From Haloarcula pelagica (lineage in GTDB: Archaea; Halobacteriota; Halobacteria; Halobacteriales; Haloarculaceae): a stretch of DNA of 64,000 nucleotides. Under the pieces are notes generated by a model. The model did no database searches. It was not told the DNA's origin and saw only the letters and a program-made list of their open reading frames with translations. The position numbers were made by a program, and so were the translations under genes. Shown here piece by piece: positions 19,466-28,713 of the stretch; within the stretch, counting starts at the first letter, position 1; the number at the start of each line of letters is the position of its first letter. The stretch covers positions 1,488,001-1,552,000 of the forward strand of contig NZ_CP126161.1 in assembly GCF_030127105.1 (NCBI RefSeq), in the 5' to 3' direction.

Positions 19466-21079
19466 TCAGGCGCGCTTGCGGTCCGAGTCGAACTCGATGT
19501 CGAGTTCGTCGAGTCGGGCTTCCCACTCCGCGCGTTTCTCCTGGTGGTCTTCGAGGAACTGTTCCATCAGTTCGGCAGCCTGTTCCTTACAGCCGCCACA
19601 GAGCCGTTCGCCGCCGACACACTCCTCGTAGACCTCCTCGGCGAACTCGTCGTCCTCGCCGGCCAGCAGATAGGCGTACAGCTCGTACACCGGACATTCG
19701 TCGGCCTTCCCGCCCTTCTCGCGCTGTTCCTCGGCGGTCGAACGGCCACCCGTCGTCGCCGATTTGACCTTGTCGTAGCCGTCCTCCGGGTCGTCCAGCA
19801 GGGAGATGTGGGAGGCCGGGATCGAGGAGGACATCTTCCCGCCGGTCAGGCCGGTCATGAAGCGGTGGTAGATCGACGACGGCGCGACGAAGCCGTAGCC
19901 GCCGTTGTCGAGTTCGACCTCGCGGGCCAGTTCCTCGGCGGCGGTCCGGTCCAGGTCGAAGGCGTCGATGTGCTCGTCGTAGACCCGTTTCTCGCCGGAG
20001 ACGGCCTCGATCAGGGCCTCGAAGGCCTCGTCGGTCGCGTTGCGGTCGTAGATCCGGGTCCGCGGGCGCAGCGGTTCCTTCCCGGCGTTGTCCAATTTCT
20101 CGACGGCCGACTCGCGGGCCTCGGCCGGCGCGGGTTCGGTCTCGCGGAGCCAGTCGGCGGCCTCGACGCACCTGGGTCGGTCCGAGTCCTCGGCGTACTC
20201 CGCGCGGGCGTCGTAGGCCTGCCGGAGCAGGGGGCGCTCGGCGGGTCGGGCCTCGAAACTCGCGAACGCCTCCGTGACGCCGAAGTAGCGCATCCGCGCG
20301 GCCAGGTCCCGCGCCAGACGCATGTGGGGGTCCTGGTCCGGGCCGACGGGGATGACCGTCGGTTTCGGTTCCTCCAGTTGCGGGTAGAGGATGTCGGCCA
20401 TCTGGGTGACGACCGACTGCATGTAGGAGATGTTCGTCTCGCCGTCGAAGTCGTAGATGGCCTGGAGTTCGGAGGCGTTGGCCTCGGCGCCGAGTTCGAA
20501 CGCCAGGTCCTGCAACTGGCGGTTCTCGGACTGACGGTACAGTTCACCTTCCTCCGGGTCGAATCCCAGCGCGAGCAAGGAGAGGACGTAGCTGCGGGCG
20601 TGTTCGTCGATCTCCTCCCAGGTCAGCCCGCGGGCGGCGTGAGCTTCGAGGTCGGCGATGAGGCCGTAGGCGTCCCCGCCCTGCTGTTGGTGCCAGATGA
20701 TCTCGTCGAACACCATCTTGTGGCCGATGTGGGGGTCGCCGGTCGGCATGAAGCCCGAGAGGGCCGCGAACGGCTCGCCCTCGCGCATGGCGTCGGCGAC
20801 CGGGCGGTAGTCCCGGTGGCCGAAGATGACGCCACGACGCATCAGGTAGTGGGGGTTCGGGACCGCCGGCAACACCTCGTCGAACTCCTCGATCCCGAAC
20901 TGCTCGAACAGTTTGCGGTAGTCCGCGATGGTCGAGGAGCCCCAGGGATCGAGGCGCACGTCGTCGGCGCCGGCGGCGTCGGTGCCTCCGTCGGCACGAA
21001 GCCTCTCGTTCGAGTCGGGTCCCGCTGTCGGGGGCTGTTCGTCGGTCGGTTCGTCGCCGGTGTGTGAATCTCGCCTCAT
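19466..21079 (-). CDS. trpS: Tryptophanyl-tRNA synthetase
   Basis: 537 residues, class I synthetase that charges tRNA-Trp. The HIGH-type motif is GDPHIGHKM (about residue 116) and the KMSKS-type motif is GGKMSSSIP. About 100 acidic residues are inserted between the two halves of the Rossmann domain (around residues 285-385), as in other haloarchaeal TrpS proteins. The C-terminus has a Cys pair (ERLCGGC) in the anticodon-binding region. The tRNA splicing endonuclease gene lies 204 bp upstream. The first 35 residues are low complexity, so the true start may be later. Confidence 0.95.
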   Translation of the reverse strand: MRRDSHTGDEPTDEQPPTAGPDSNERLRADGGTDAAGADDVRLDPWGSSTIADYRKLFEQFGIEEFDEVLPAVPNPHYLMRRGVIFGHRDYRPVADAMREGEPFAALSGFMPTGDPHIGHKMVFDEIIWHQQQGGDAYGLIADLEAHAARGLTWEEIDEHARSYVLSLLALGFDPEEGELYRQSENRQLQDLAFELGAEANASELQAIYDFDGETNISYMQSVVTQMADILYPQLEEPKPTVIPVGPDQDPHMRLARDLAARMRYFGVTEAFASFEARPAERPLLRQAYDARAEYAEDSDRPRCVEAADWLRETEPAPAEARESAVEKLDNAGKEPLRPRTRIYDRNATDEAFEALIEAVSGEKRVYDEHIDAFDLDRTAAEELAREVELDNGGYGFVAPSSIYHRFMTGLTGGKMSSSIPASHISLLDDPEDGYDKVKSATTGGRSTAEEQREKGGKADECPVYELYAYLLAGEDDEFAEEVYEECVGGERLCGGCKEQAAELMEQFLEDHQEKRAEWEARLDELDIEFDSDRKRA

Positions 21080-21283
21080 GTGTCGTGTGTCGGGTCAGTG
21101 TGCGCTCGAAACCGCGGCCGAGAAAGCGGAGGGAGCATCGCCGGCCTCGCCGGCGGGTTACGCCCACCGGACGGGGACCGCGAGACTGTCCACTTCCCGG
21201 TGACGCCAGCGCCAGCCGTCGACGGAAGTGGACACCATACCGGTGTCATGCGCGAACACGGTCTTATGCCTTCCGGGTCCACG

Positions 21284-22285
21284 TCAGGGCGTCAGCCGCG
21301 CGACCGATAACCACTCGACCTCGTCGCCGACCAGCGCGAACACCATCCGCTTGCGCACGCCGTGGGCCAGCCGAACGTCCAGCGCCAGGTCGCGGGGTTC
21401 GAACCGGTGGTCCGCGGGCAACACCCGAACGAGTAGTTCGGAGTGGCCCAGGTCGTCGACGGAGTCGACATCGGCGTAGGTGCGGAAGTCGGCGCCGAAC
21501 TTGAACCCGGTCTTGGGGACGACGCCGGCGTCCCGGAGAGTCGAGTACACCGTCAGCCGCCGGTCGAACCGCTCGCCCTCGACCTCGCGCCCGCGTTCGA
21601 CGACGGCGTCCGCGCCGCCGTCGACGGAGAGTGTCCCTTCGTGAGCGAGATACGCCGCCTCGACCAGCGAGAGTTGGACCGCGCCGTCGTCGTCGAGGCG
21701 CTGGCCGTAGAAGGCCCGTTCGTACAGCGCCGACGGGGGCTCCCAGCACAGCACCCGCTCGGCCAGCAGGTCGCCCGCGACGGCCGGGACGGCGGCCGCA
21801 CTCGTCCCGCCGACATCCTGGCTGTCGGTCTCCAGATACGTGATCTCGCTCTCCTCGTCGACGACAGCCAGCACGCAGTCGCCCAGGTCGGTCGCGGGGA
21901 CGGTGTCGCGCTCGCCGACGACCCGGACGCGGTACTCGACGGCGTCGTCCCAGGGACCCTTCCCGCGGGGGTAGACGACGAAGTCGATCCCCTCGGGGTC
22001 GTCGACCCAGCCCTCGCGTGCGGGCGTGAGGTAGAATCCACGGTCCCGCAGGTCCTTGTAGACGAAGAAGGCGACTTCCGACACCGCGGCGGAGGCCAGC
22101 AGCGACCGGACATCCATCCCGTCGACGCTGTCGATGTCGCCCCGGTACAACAGGTGAGCCGCCTCGACCGGCGCGAGCGCGAGATCGCCGCCGTTCTCGA
22201 CGCGGCCGTAGCCGCTGGCGTCGTAGAACCGCTCGCGGGCGCGCTGGCCGGCCCGGACGAGGCCGTCCGATAGCGTCAGCTCCAT
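21284..22285 (-). CDS. endA: tRNA splicing endonuclease (two-repeat homodimer type)
   Basis: 333 residues in two tandem endonuclease repeats, the fused type found in haloarchaea. It cuts bulge-helix-bulge motifs in intron-containing tRNAs and also in rRNA precursors. The catalytic triad is visible in the second repeat: Tyr in GADFRTY, His in GHSELLV and Lys in RKRMVFAL. The first repeat keeps the fold (AFFVYKDLRDRGFYLTPA) but is structural. The start at 22285 (MELTL) replaces a longer frame with no support. It neighbours trpS. Confidence 0.94.
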   Translation of the reverse strand: MELTLSDGLVRAGQRARERFYDASGYGRVENGGDLALAPVEAAHLLYRGDIDSVDGMDVRSLLASAAVSEVAFFVYKDLRDRGFYLTPAREGWVDDPEGIDFVVYPRGKGPWDDAVEYRVRVVGERDTVPATDLGDCVLAVVDEESEITYLETDSQDVGGTSAAAVPAVAGDLLAERVLCWEPPSALYERAFYGQRLDDDGAVQLSLVEAAYLAHEGTLSVDGGADAVVERGREVEGERFDRRLTVYSTLRDAGVVPKTGFKFGADFRTYADVDSVDDLGHSELLVRVLPADHRFEPRDLALDVRLAHGVRKRMVFALVGDEVEWLSVARLTP

Positions 22286-22337
22286 ACCCGGAGTGACGGC
22301 CGCCGTGGCAAAGCCCCTGCGGCTTCGCCCGCTGTGC

Positions 22338-23063
22338 TCACCCGCCCCCCGCCCGACACGTGCTATCGAGACAGCGCACTCCGCCGGCCGTCTCGAACAC
22401 CGGGAGCCCGCAGTCACAGGTGTCGACGATCAGGCCACTGGGGACCGAGAAGCCGGTGTCACAGTCCGGGTAGTCCTCACAGCCCGCGAGCAGGCCGCCC
22501 CGCCGGAGGATGCGAAGGTCGCTCCCGCAGTCCGGACAGTCCCACCGGCGGTCGAAGGCCTCGGTCACCCGGTCGTCGATGGACTCGCAGTTCCGGTCGA
22601 GACACACCTCGAAGGCGTCGCCGCGTTCGACACGGATCGTCGGCAGCCCGCAGTCGCTACAGCGGCCGTCGGTGACCGCGGCGTCGCTGGGGACCCCGTG
22701 GCTGCGCGAACACGCGGTGCAGGCGACAGTTCCACGGGTCCTGACGAGCGTGCCGGCACAGTCCGGACAGTCCGCGACCGGGACGCCGGCGTCCGAGGCC
22801 GGGAACCGGGCGCTGCCGTGTTCCTCGTGGGCGACCACACGGAGGAGTTCGTCGCCGTCCCGGGCGGTGACCGTACCGTCCTCGACGGCGACGCTCTCGG
22901 CCCTGGTGAGCCAGGCGACCGGCTGGTACCCCCCGGCGTCGTGGACGAGGACGGTGTTGTCGGGTTTGACCACCACCAGCACGTCGCCACGCTGTTCGCG
23001 CTCGCGCGAGCCCTCGAAGACGGTCGTACACTGGCCGGCCATCACACGCGTTCCGTCGTGCAT
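22338..23063 (-). CDS. Multi-zinc-ribbon protein (DUF91/topoisomerase-finger type)
   Basis: 241 residues. The N-terminal 100 residues (AGQCTTVFEGSREREQRGDVLVVVKPDNTVLVHD) resemble the NucS/DUF91 N-terminal domain. The rest holds five Cys-pair units (CPDCAGTLV, CSDCGLP, CPDCGSDL, GCEDYPDC, CDCGLP), like topoisomerase I C4 fingers that bind single-stranded DNA. No nuclease catalytic domain is visible, so binding rather than cleavage is more likely. The start at 23063 is chosen from the family-like MHDGTRVMAGQC. Confidence 0.75.
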   Translation of the reverse strand: MHDGTRVMAGQCTTVFEGSREREQRGDVLVVVKPDNTVLVHDAGGYQPVAWLTRAESVAVEDGTVTARDGDELLRVVAHEEHGSARFPASDAGVPVADCPDCAGTLVRTRGTVACTACSRSHGVPSDAAVTDGRCSDCGLPTIRVERGDAFEVCLDRNCESIDDRVTEAFDRRWDCPDCGSDLRILRRGGLLAGCEDYPDCDTGFSVPSGLIVDTCDCGLPVFETAGGVRCLDSTCRAGGG

Positions 23064-23144
23064 GGCCCGGCCTGGTCCCGTCCCGGTACCTAAACCCTCG
23101 GCCGAGCCACAACAGAGAAACCCCCGGGGTGCGGACCAGAGACA

Positions 23145-23798
23145 ATGACAGTCACACCGCCCGCGGTCTGTTTCGACATGGACGGCGTGCTCGTCCAGTC
23201 CGAAGACCACTGGGTCAGCATCGAGCGCGACCACATCCTCCCGACGGCAGCGCCGGACGACGACATCCCGGTCTCGGACATCACCGGCCGCAACTTCAGG
23301 GAAGTGTACCCCGATCTCGCGGCGGAGTACGACGTTGTGATCTCCCGCGAGGAGTTCGAAGGGCTGTTCGAGGAGGCCGGTGAGCGGATCTACGGCGAAC
23401 ACGCGACGCTCCTGCCCGGCGCACACGATCTCCTGTCCGAACTGCGCGAGGCCGGCGTCGCGCTTGCGCTGACGACCTCGGCACCCCGGGACTGGATCGA
23501 GTTGATCGACGAGCGGTTCGACCTGCTCGGGCAGTTCGACACCTCGGTCAGCGCCGAAGAGATCGACGGGCCGGGAAAGCCCGAGCCGGACATCTACGAG
23601 CGGGGGGCGACCGAGCTGGGGGTCGATCCGAGCGAGAGCTGGGCGGTCGAGGACTCGACCGCGGGCGCGCGGGCGGCCGTCGGCGCCGGGATGACCACGG
23701 TCGGGTTCCGCGGGGACGGCGACGAGACGGACCTCTCGATGGTCGATCACGTGGCCGGCGACGCGGCCGAGCTGCGTGCGGTGCTCCTGGGGGAGTAG
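23145..23798 (+). CDS. HAD family phosphatase
   Basis: 217 residues with the HAD superfamily motifs: I, CFDMDGVLVQSE (nucleophile Asp within residues 11-20); II, TTSAPRD; III, Lys in GPGKPEPDIY; IV, WAVEDSTAGARAAVGAGM. A helical cap sits between I and II. This matches phosphoglycolate phosphatase/beta-phosphoglucomutase-like hydrolases, but the substrate cannot be assigned. Confidence 0.85.
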   Translation: MTVTPPAVCFDMDGVLVQSEDHWVSIERDHILPTAAPDDDIPVSDITGRNFREVYPDLAAEYDVVISREEFEGLFEEAGERIYGEHATLLPGAHDLLSELREAGVALALTTSAPRDWIELIDERFDLLGQFDTSVSAEEIDGPGKPEPDIYERGATELGVDPSESWAVEDSTAGARAAVGAGMTTVGFRGDGDETDLSMVDHVAGDAAELRAVLLGE

Positions 23799-23880
23799 AA
23801 CAGGGAGCGTGTGTCGGGGGCGGACACACGCGGATCGAAACGGCGTCGGTGAGCGGTGGGTTGGTTGGGGAGCGGCAGGC

Positions 23881-24120
23881 TCAGGCGGTGTCGCCGTAGC
23901 GCCGGCCAAGGAGGAGGCCAACCACGTTGGCGAGCACGACACCTGCGAGGAGGACCGAATGTCCGTCGACCTGGCCCAACAGCAGTGGGGGGTAGGCCAG
24001 GGGTGCGAGCACGCCCGTCCAGAACGCCAGAAAGCGGACCGGACGGACGGTCATGGATCTGATGGCACTGGTGTCGGGGGCGCGGTCTGCTGGGGAGCCG
24101 TGGGGGGACACGCTGGACAT
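23881..24120 (-). CDS. Small two-helix membrane protein
   Basis: 79 residues with two hydrophobic segments (FLAFWTGVLAPLAYPPLLLG and VLLAGVVLANVVGLLLG). The start at 24120 is chosen because GAGGAGG lies 7 bases upstream. Function unknown; small membrane proteins of this kind are common in haloarchaea. Confidence 0.6.
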   Translation of the reverse strand: MSSVSPHGSPADRAPDTSAIRSMTVRPVRFLAFWTGVLAPLAYPPLLLGQVDGHSVLLAGVVLANVVGLLLGRRYGDTA

Positions 24121-24156
24121 CGGATTCCTCCTCACTCAGCCCATCCGTCCACACCC

Positions 24157-24166
24157 CAATATAAGC
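24157..24166 (-). promoter_or_regulatory. TATA box of the small membrane protein gene
   Basis: The minus strand reads CTTATATTGG about 40 bp before the start at 24120, leaving room for a short leader with the Shine-Dalgarno. Confidence 0.5.
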
Positions 24167-24326
24167 GGTCGACGCTTCTCGCCAGTTCGAGTGAGTGTAC
24201 GCTCACCACCGTTGTTTCATCCCGTTTCAACGCGAGGCGAGTACCGGCCAAGACAGCCACAGACGTTTTCAGATGTTTTATCCGGCTCGCTGTCGCCGTC
24301 GTCTCCGAACGGGAGCCGAGGACAGG

Positions 24327-26725
24327 TTACCGGACGGTGACGGTCCGGTTGTCGGTGATCGGCGCGAGCGGGAGGTCGGGGAAGGCGACCTCGACGGTGA
24401 AGCGCAGTTCGTCCGCGTCGGCGCCGAAGACGGCGACGGGCAGCGTCGCCTCGCCGAGGTAGGAGGGTTTGGCCGTCATCTCGCGGCCGTTGACCGTCAC
24501 ACGCAGGGCCGCGCGTGCGTCGCCGCCGTCGTTGGCGACGGTGACCTCCCGCATCGCCCGGTCGCCGGCGGCGATCTCTTCGGGGAAGGCCCCCACTCGA
24601 CCGTGACGGCGGGCAACTCGCGGGCGTTGGCGACGACCTGCTCGGCGACGCCGGCCGAGACACCCGCCGCCGCCACGCCGTCGACGCCCGCCTCGACCAC
24701 GTCTGCGGGTGTCCGCAACCCCTCGGCAGCCAGTGAACGGGCGCGACCCTGCCCGACGCCGTCGATGGCGGTCAGGCCGACCGCGTCCCCGCTGATGCCG
24801 TTCTCGACGCGGGCCTCGACCCGGCAGGCGAGGTTCGCGAACCGACCGGGGGCGAGCGCGTCCAGGAACGCCCGCAGCGCCGCCAGCAGGCGCAGCGCGT
24901 TCTGGCGGATCACCCAGGCGTCGCTCTTCAGTTCCGAGGGGGTCGTCCCGGTCATCCCCGACCGGAGGATCGCGAGGACCTTCCGCTGGCCGGCGGCGAG
25001 GTCCTCGGCAGTCGAGCCAAGCACCGCGTTGACGGCGTCTTCCTCGTCCGAGCGGGCGCTGACGCTGTCGAACTCCGTTGACCCGGCGACCGCCCGGAGC
25101 ACGTCGTCGGCGTCGATCGGGTCCCCGCCGGAGCCGGCCTGTGCCTCGCAGCGCTCGGCCAGATCGGCGAAGCGCCGCGCGGTCGAGAGCCGGAGGTAGA
25201 ACTTCGAGGCCAACTGTCCCAGCCGGGTCGGTTCGACCGAGAGACCGTCCTGCTCGACGAAGCCGTCCGCCACGAGGTCCGAGAGCGTGGTGCTGACCCG
25301 CTCGCGGAGGTCGCTGCCGGCGGCGTACTCGTCGGGCGCGGACTGGGCGCGGGCGTAGTAAAAGGTCGTCGAGAGCCAGTCCATCACGTCGTCGACATCC
25401 CGGATCGTTCCCAGCGCGATCTCGGCGTTGAGGTGGGCGTCCAGTTCCGCCGCCAGTCGTGACTCGATCTCCTTGCCGTCCCGGAGCAGGCGCCGGTACT
25501 TGTCGGCGTCCGAGCGATCACAGACGACCCAGGCGTACCCGCGGTCGTCGTAGCCCGGCCGGCCCGCCCGGCCGAGCATCTGGAGGATGTCGAGCGGGCT
25601 CATGTCGACCTCGCCCTCCAGGGGGTCGTGGAGCTTGGTGTCCCGGATGACGACACAGCGGGCCGGGAGGTTCACGCCCCAGGCAAGCGTCGAAGTCGAG
25701 AACAGCAGCTGGATCTTCCCCTGCTTGAACCACTCCTCGACGCGGTTCTTGTCCTCGCGGGCCAGCCCGGCGTGGTGGAAGCCGACGCCGTCGAGCACCG
25801 ACTGGCGCAGGGTGTCGTTCGAGAGGTCGGCGGCGTCGTTGTGGAAGTCGTAGTCCCCCCGTGCACCCATCGGGATGTCCCGCTCGGTGAGTTCGTCGCG
25901 GGCCTTCTTTGCGGCCTGGACGGTGTCCTGGCGCGAGGAGACGAACACGAGCGCCTGGCCCTCCTCGCGGATGTGTGGCTCGGCCAGGTCGAGCGCCCGG
26001 TAGAGCCGCCGGTACTTGTCGGCGAAGGCGTTCTCGCCGTGGGTGTAGGTCTTCACGTCGGCGTTCAGCGGCACCGGCCGGTAGTCGTCGCCGAAGGCGA
26101 AGGTCGTCGCCTCGCCCGCGTCGAGCCAGTCGGCCACGTCGTCGATGTTCGACATCGTCGCCGACAGCGCGACCACGCGGGGGCTACAGAGCCGCCGGAG
26201 CCGCGAGACGGTCACCTCCAGGACGGCGCCGCGGCGGTCCGAGTCCAGCAGGTGGACCTCGTCGATGACACAGCAGTCCACGTCGGTGATGAACTGGTAG
26301 CGCCGGGAGTCGTGTTTCCGGGTCGCCGAGTCGGCCTTCTCGGGGGTCATCACCAGCACGTCGGCCCGCTCGGCCCGGCGGGGATTGAGGTCCCGCTCGC
26401 CGGTGACGACGTACACCGAGTACCCCAGGTCCTCGAACCGTTCCCACTCGCTCTCTTTCTCGTTGGTGAGCGCGCGCAGCGGGGCCAGGAAGAGAGCGGT
26501 CCCGCCCGCGGCGAGGGTCCGACAGATCGCGATCTCGGCGAGCGCGGTCTTGCCGCTGGCGGTGGGCGCGCTGACGACCACGTTGTCGTCGTGGTTCAGC
26601 AGGGCCGGCAGCGCCGCCGACTGCATCTCGTTGAACCGCTCGAAGGGGAAGGCGTCGGCGAACTCCGGCAACACCTCCGCGACCGCGACCGTCGGCTCAC
26701 TGTCGGCTCGGCGTGACACGTCCAC
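24327..26725 (-). CDS. Hel308-like superfamily 2 DNA helicase, frameshifted near the C-terminus
   Basis: About 800 residues if one frameshift is repaired. Helicase motifs are in order: SAPTASGKTA (I), RALTNEK (Ia), DEVH (II, within CCVIDEVHLLD), SATMS (III), and QMLGRAGRPGYD (VI). A helix-hairpin-helix segment near the end (TAIDGVGQGRARSLAAEGL) matches Hel308-type ratchet/HhH regions. At 24590-24594 a G5 run in the coding strand moves translation out of frame. The original frame stops at 24497, but the +1 frame continues to 24327 with an Ig-like tail (GAFPEEIAAGDRAMREVTV). Adding one G restores a single protein. The GTG at 26725 is preferred as start because an AT box lies about 30 bp upstream. 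Confidence 0.85.
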
Positions 26726-26775
26726 AGGGCGGGACCGCGACGGCAAAGGCGTTTCTATGGCCGCCGGCAAGGCCT

Positions 26776-27880
26776 ATGTCCCGGCCGGCCGAGACGCCGA
26801 ACGTGGACGCCGTCGCCGCGCTGCTGCCCGTCCTGACCGCGCTGCTGGCCCCGCTCGTGGTCCGCTTCCGGGACCCCGCCGACCCGGGCGACGAGGGAAC
26901 CACGGGAGCGACAGCCCTGCGTCGACAGCGCCGCGCAGCCGCGGCGCTGGGCTGGGGAAGCGGGGCCGCCGTCGCGCTGTGGCTGGACGTGCCGGCGGGC
27001 ATCGAGGCGGGACTCGTCGGGCCGGTCCCGTGGCTCGGTCGGCCGGCCGTGGCGGTCGCCGGGACGGCACTGGCGCTCGTCGTCCCCCTGGTGCCGGCGC
27101 TCGTGGGGGCGCGGCTGGCGACGCTGTCGGTCCAGCGACGCGTCGGCCGCCTCCCGCTCACCTACCGGGCCGCGCTGCGGTTCGAACTGGAGCGTGGCGT
27201 CGCCGGCTTCGGCTGGCCCTCTCGGCCGTCGCGCTCGTGGCGTTGCTCCCCGGCGGCTGGGTCCGCGTCGGGACGGCCGTCGTCGCCGGCGGCCTCGCGA
27301 CCGTCGCCACGCCGGCCTGGCTGGCGTTCTCGCTCCGGACGCGACGACCGACCGAGACAGAACGCGGGGCCGTCGCGCCGGCGCTCCCCGAGGGCATCGG
27401 CCTGTTGATCGTCGACGACTGGAGCCACGTCGGCACCGCGGTGGCGGCCGGCGTCGCGCCCGGTCCGCGGTACGTCTTCGTCACGGCGGCGCTGTTCGAC
27501 AGGCTCGACGCGGCACAACTCCGGGGCGTCGTCGCCCACGAGGTCGGCCACCACCGCCACCACCACGTCACGCTGCGGTACGGCCTGCTCGCGGGGGCAG
27601 TTACCCCGCTACTGGCCGTCGCGGAGTTCGCGCCCGGACTGGTCGGCCCGGCGCTCGCGCTCGCCGTTCCCTACGGCCTGGTCGCGCTTGCCGTCCTCCG
27701 GCGGACAGAGTGGACGGCGGACGCCGACGCGGTCGCCCGGGGTTCGGTCCGGGACTGGCCGACGCGCTCGAAACGCTGGCCCGGCGGGGCGTCGTCACGA
27801 CCCACGCGGGCCGACTCGCCGGTGTGCTGGCCGTCCACCCGCCACTGGATCGCCGGATCGAGCGCGCTCGCCGGGAGTGA
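26776..27880 (+). pseudogene. M48 family metalloprotease, broken by two frameshifts
   Basis: A membrane protease of the HtpX/Ste24 type spread over three frames: 26776 to about 27215 (helices, VQRRVGRLPLTYRAALRFELERGVAGFG), about 27216 to 27735 (LALSAVALVALLPGGWVRVG, zinc motif AHEVGHHRHHH, then TEWTADADAVARG with the ExxAD third ligand), and about 27736-27880 (GFGPGLADALETLARRGVVTTHAGRLAGVL). Each junction is repaired by adding one base in a G-rich spot. All key catalytic residues survive, so the breaks may be sequence errors rather than decay. Its start lies 50 bp from the divergent helicase gene. Confidence 0.75.
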
Positions 27881-27921
27881 CCGGCCACGCGCTTTTGTGG
27901 CTGGCCCTGTGTGCCTCCACC

Positions 27922-28275
27922 GTGGACAGAGACTGGGACCCGGAGACGATCTTCGACGTGCTGGGCAGCGAGGCGGTCCGGCGCGTGCTGGCGGCGGCGA
28001 ACCTCGAACCGGTGTCCGTCCAGCAGTTGGCCGACGGACTTGACGCCTCCGAGCCGACGATCTACCGGCGGGTCGATGTGTGTCAGGAGTACGACCTCCT
28101 GACCGAGGCCACCCGCGTCGACGAGGACGGGAACCACTACAAGGTCTACGAGACCAACCTCGAACGGGTCTGTCTGGAACTGGACGGCGCCGGCTTCGCG
28201 GTGAACCTCGAACTGCGCCGGGAGTTCGTCGACCGGGAGGCCGACGCCTGGGACGAGCGCAACGAGCGGTCCTGA
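27922..28275 (+). CDS. ArsR-like winged-helix regulator
   Basis: 117 residues. LGSEAVRRVLAAANLEPVSVQQLADGLDASEPTIYRRVDVCQEYDLLTEAT is a typical winged helix-turn-helix that switches on subunit choice (one of many ArsR-like regulators in haloarchaea). The GTG start at 27922 is chosen because the family begins just before WDPETIFDVLG. The effector and targets are not evident. Confidence 0.8.
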   Translation: MDRDWDPETIFDVLGSEAVRRVLAAANLEPVSVQQLADGLDASEPTIYRRVDVCQEYDLLTEATRVDEDGNHYKVYETNLERVCLELDGAGFAVNLELRREFVDREADAWDERNERS

Positions 28276-28471
28276 ATGTTCCCCCGACGAGTGCCGACGC
28301 CCTCTCGTGGTTCTGAGCCGTCTCCGCGCGCGGCTTCACGGGCTGAAACGGCCGACAGGGCTCTCGGGCCGTCGCGTTCGGCGCCGGTTACGGGCAGATT
28401 TCGCGTGGGCGAGCGGGAGCAAACTACGGACGGCGAGATCGGCAGTTTCGTGGGCTGAAGCGTCGGCTGTA

Positions 28472-28479
28472 CTTATAAC
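28472..28479 (+). promoter_or_regulatory. TATA box of the small zinc-ribbon gene
   Basis: CTTATAAC lies 30 bp or so before ATG 28510, placing transcription start about 8-12 nt upstream of the start codon. Confidence 0.55.
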
Positions 28480-28509
28480 AGCGGTCCTCGGCAACGTGTG
28501 GGTGCAACG

Positions 28510-28683
28510 ATGTCCGTACTCGAGTCAGTCAAGGAGACGGTCGGTCTCACAGGGGAACAGCCACAGTACGAGTGCGACGACTGCGGCCACCGCTTCCGGT
28601 CCGACGCCGAGGCGGACTCGTACTGGTTCCAGTGTCCGGAGTGTGGCGCCGACTCGGCCACGAGTGTAACGACAGACGACTGA
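28510..28683 (+). CDS. Small zinc-ribbon protein
   Basis: 57 residues with one C4 zinc site (CDDCGHRF and CPECGA, 18 residues between pairs) and an acidic C-terminus. The family is widespread in haloarchaea and of unknown function. ATG 28510 is used; a GTG 12 bases upstream is the alternative. Confidence 0.7.
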   Translation: MSVLESVKETVGLTGEQPQYECDDCGHRFRSDAEADSYWFQCPECGADSATSVTTDD

Positions 28684-28713
28684 TCGGCCCCGACCGGGGC
28701 GCGCACCACGTTT

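Noticed and set aside
24123-24200. Extended N-terminus for the small membrane protein (start at 24135)
   Set aside because: The Shine-Dalgarno GAGGAGG points to ATG 24120.
24586-24600. Programmed ribosomal frameshifting in the helicase gene
   Set aside because: No slippery heptamer with a downstream structure typical of programmed shifting was seen, and two other genes nearby have similar indels, so error is simpler.
24195-25199. 334-codon plus-strand frame opposite the helicase
   Set aside because: Low-complexity Arg/Ser/Ala composition, antisense to conserved helicase domains.
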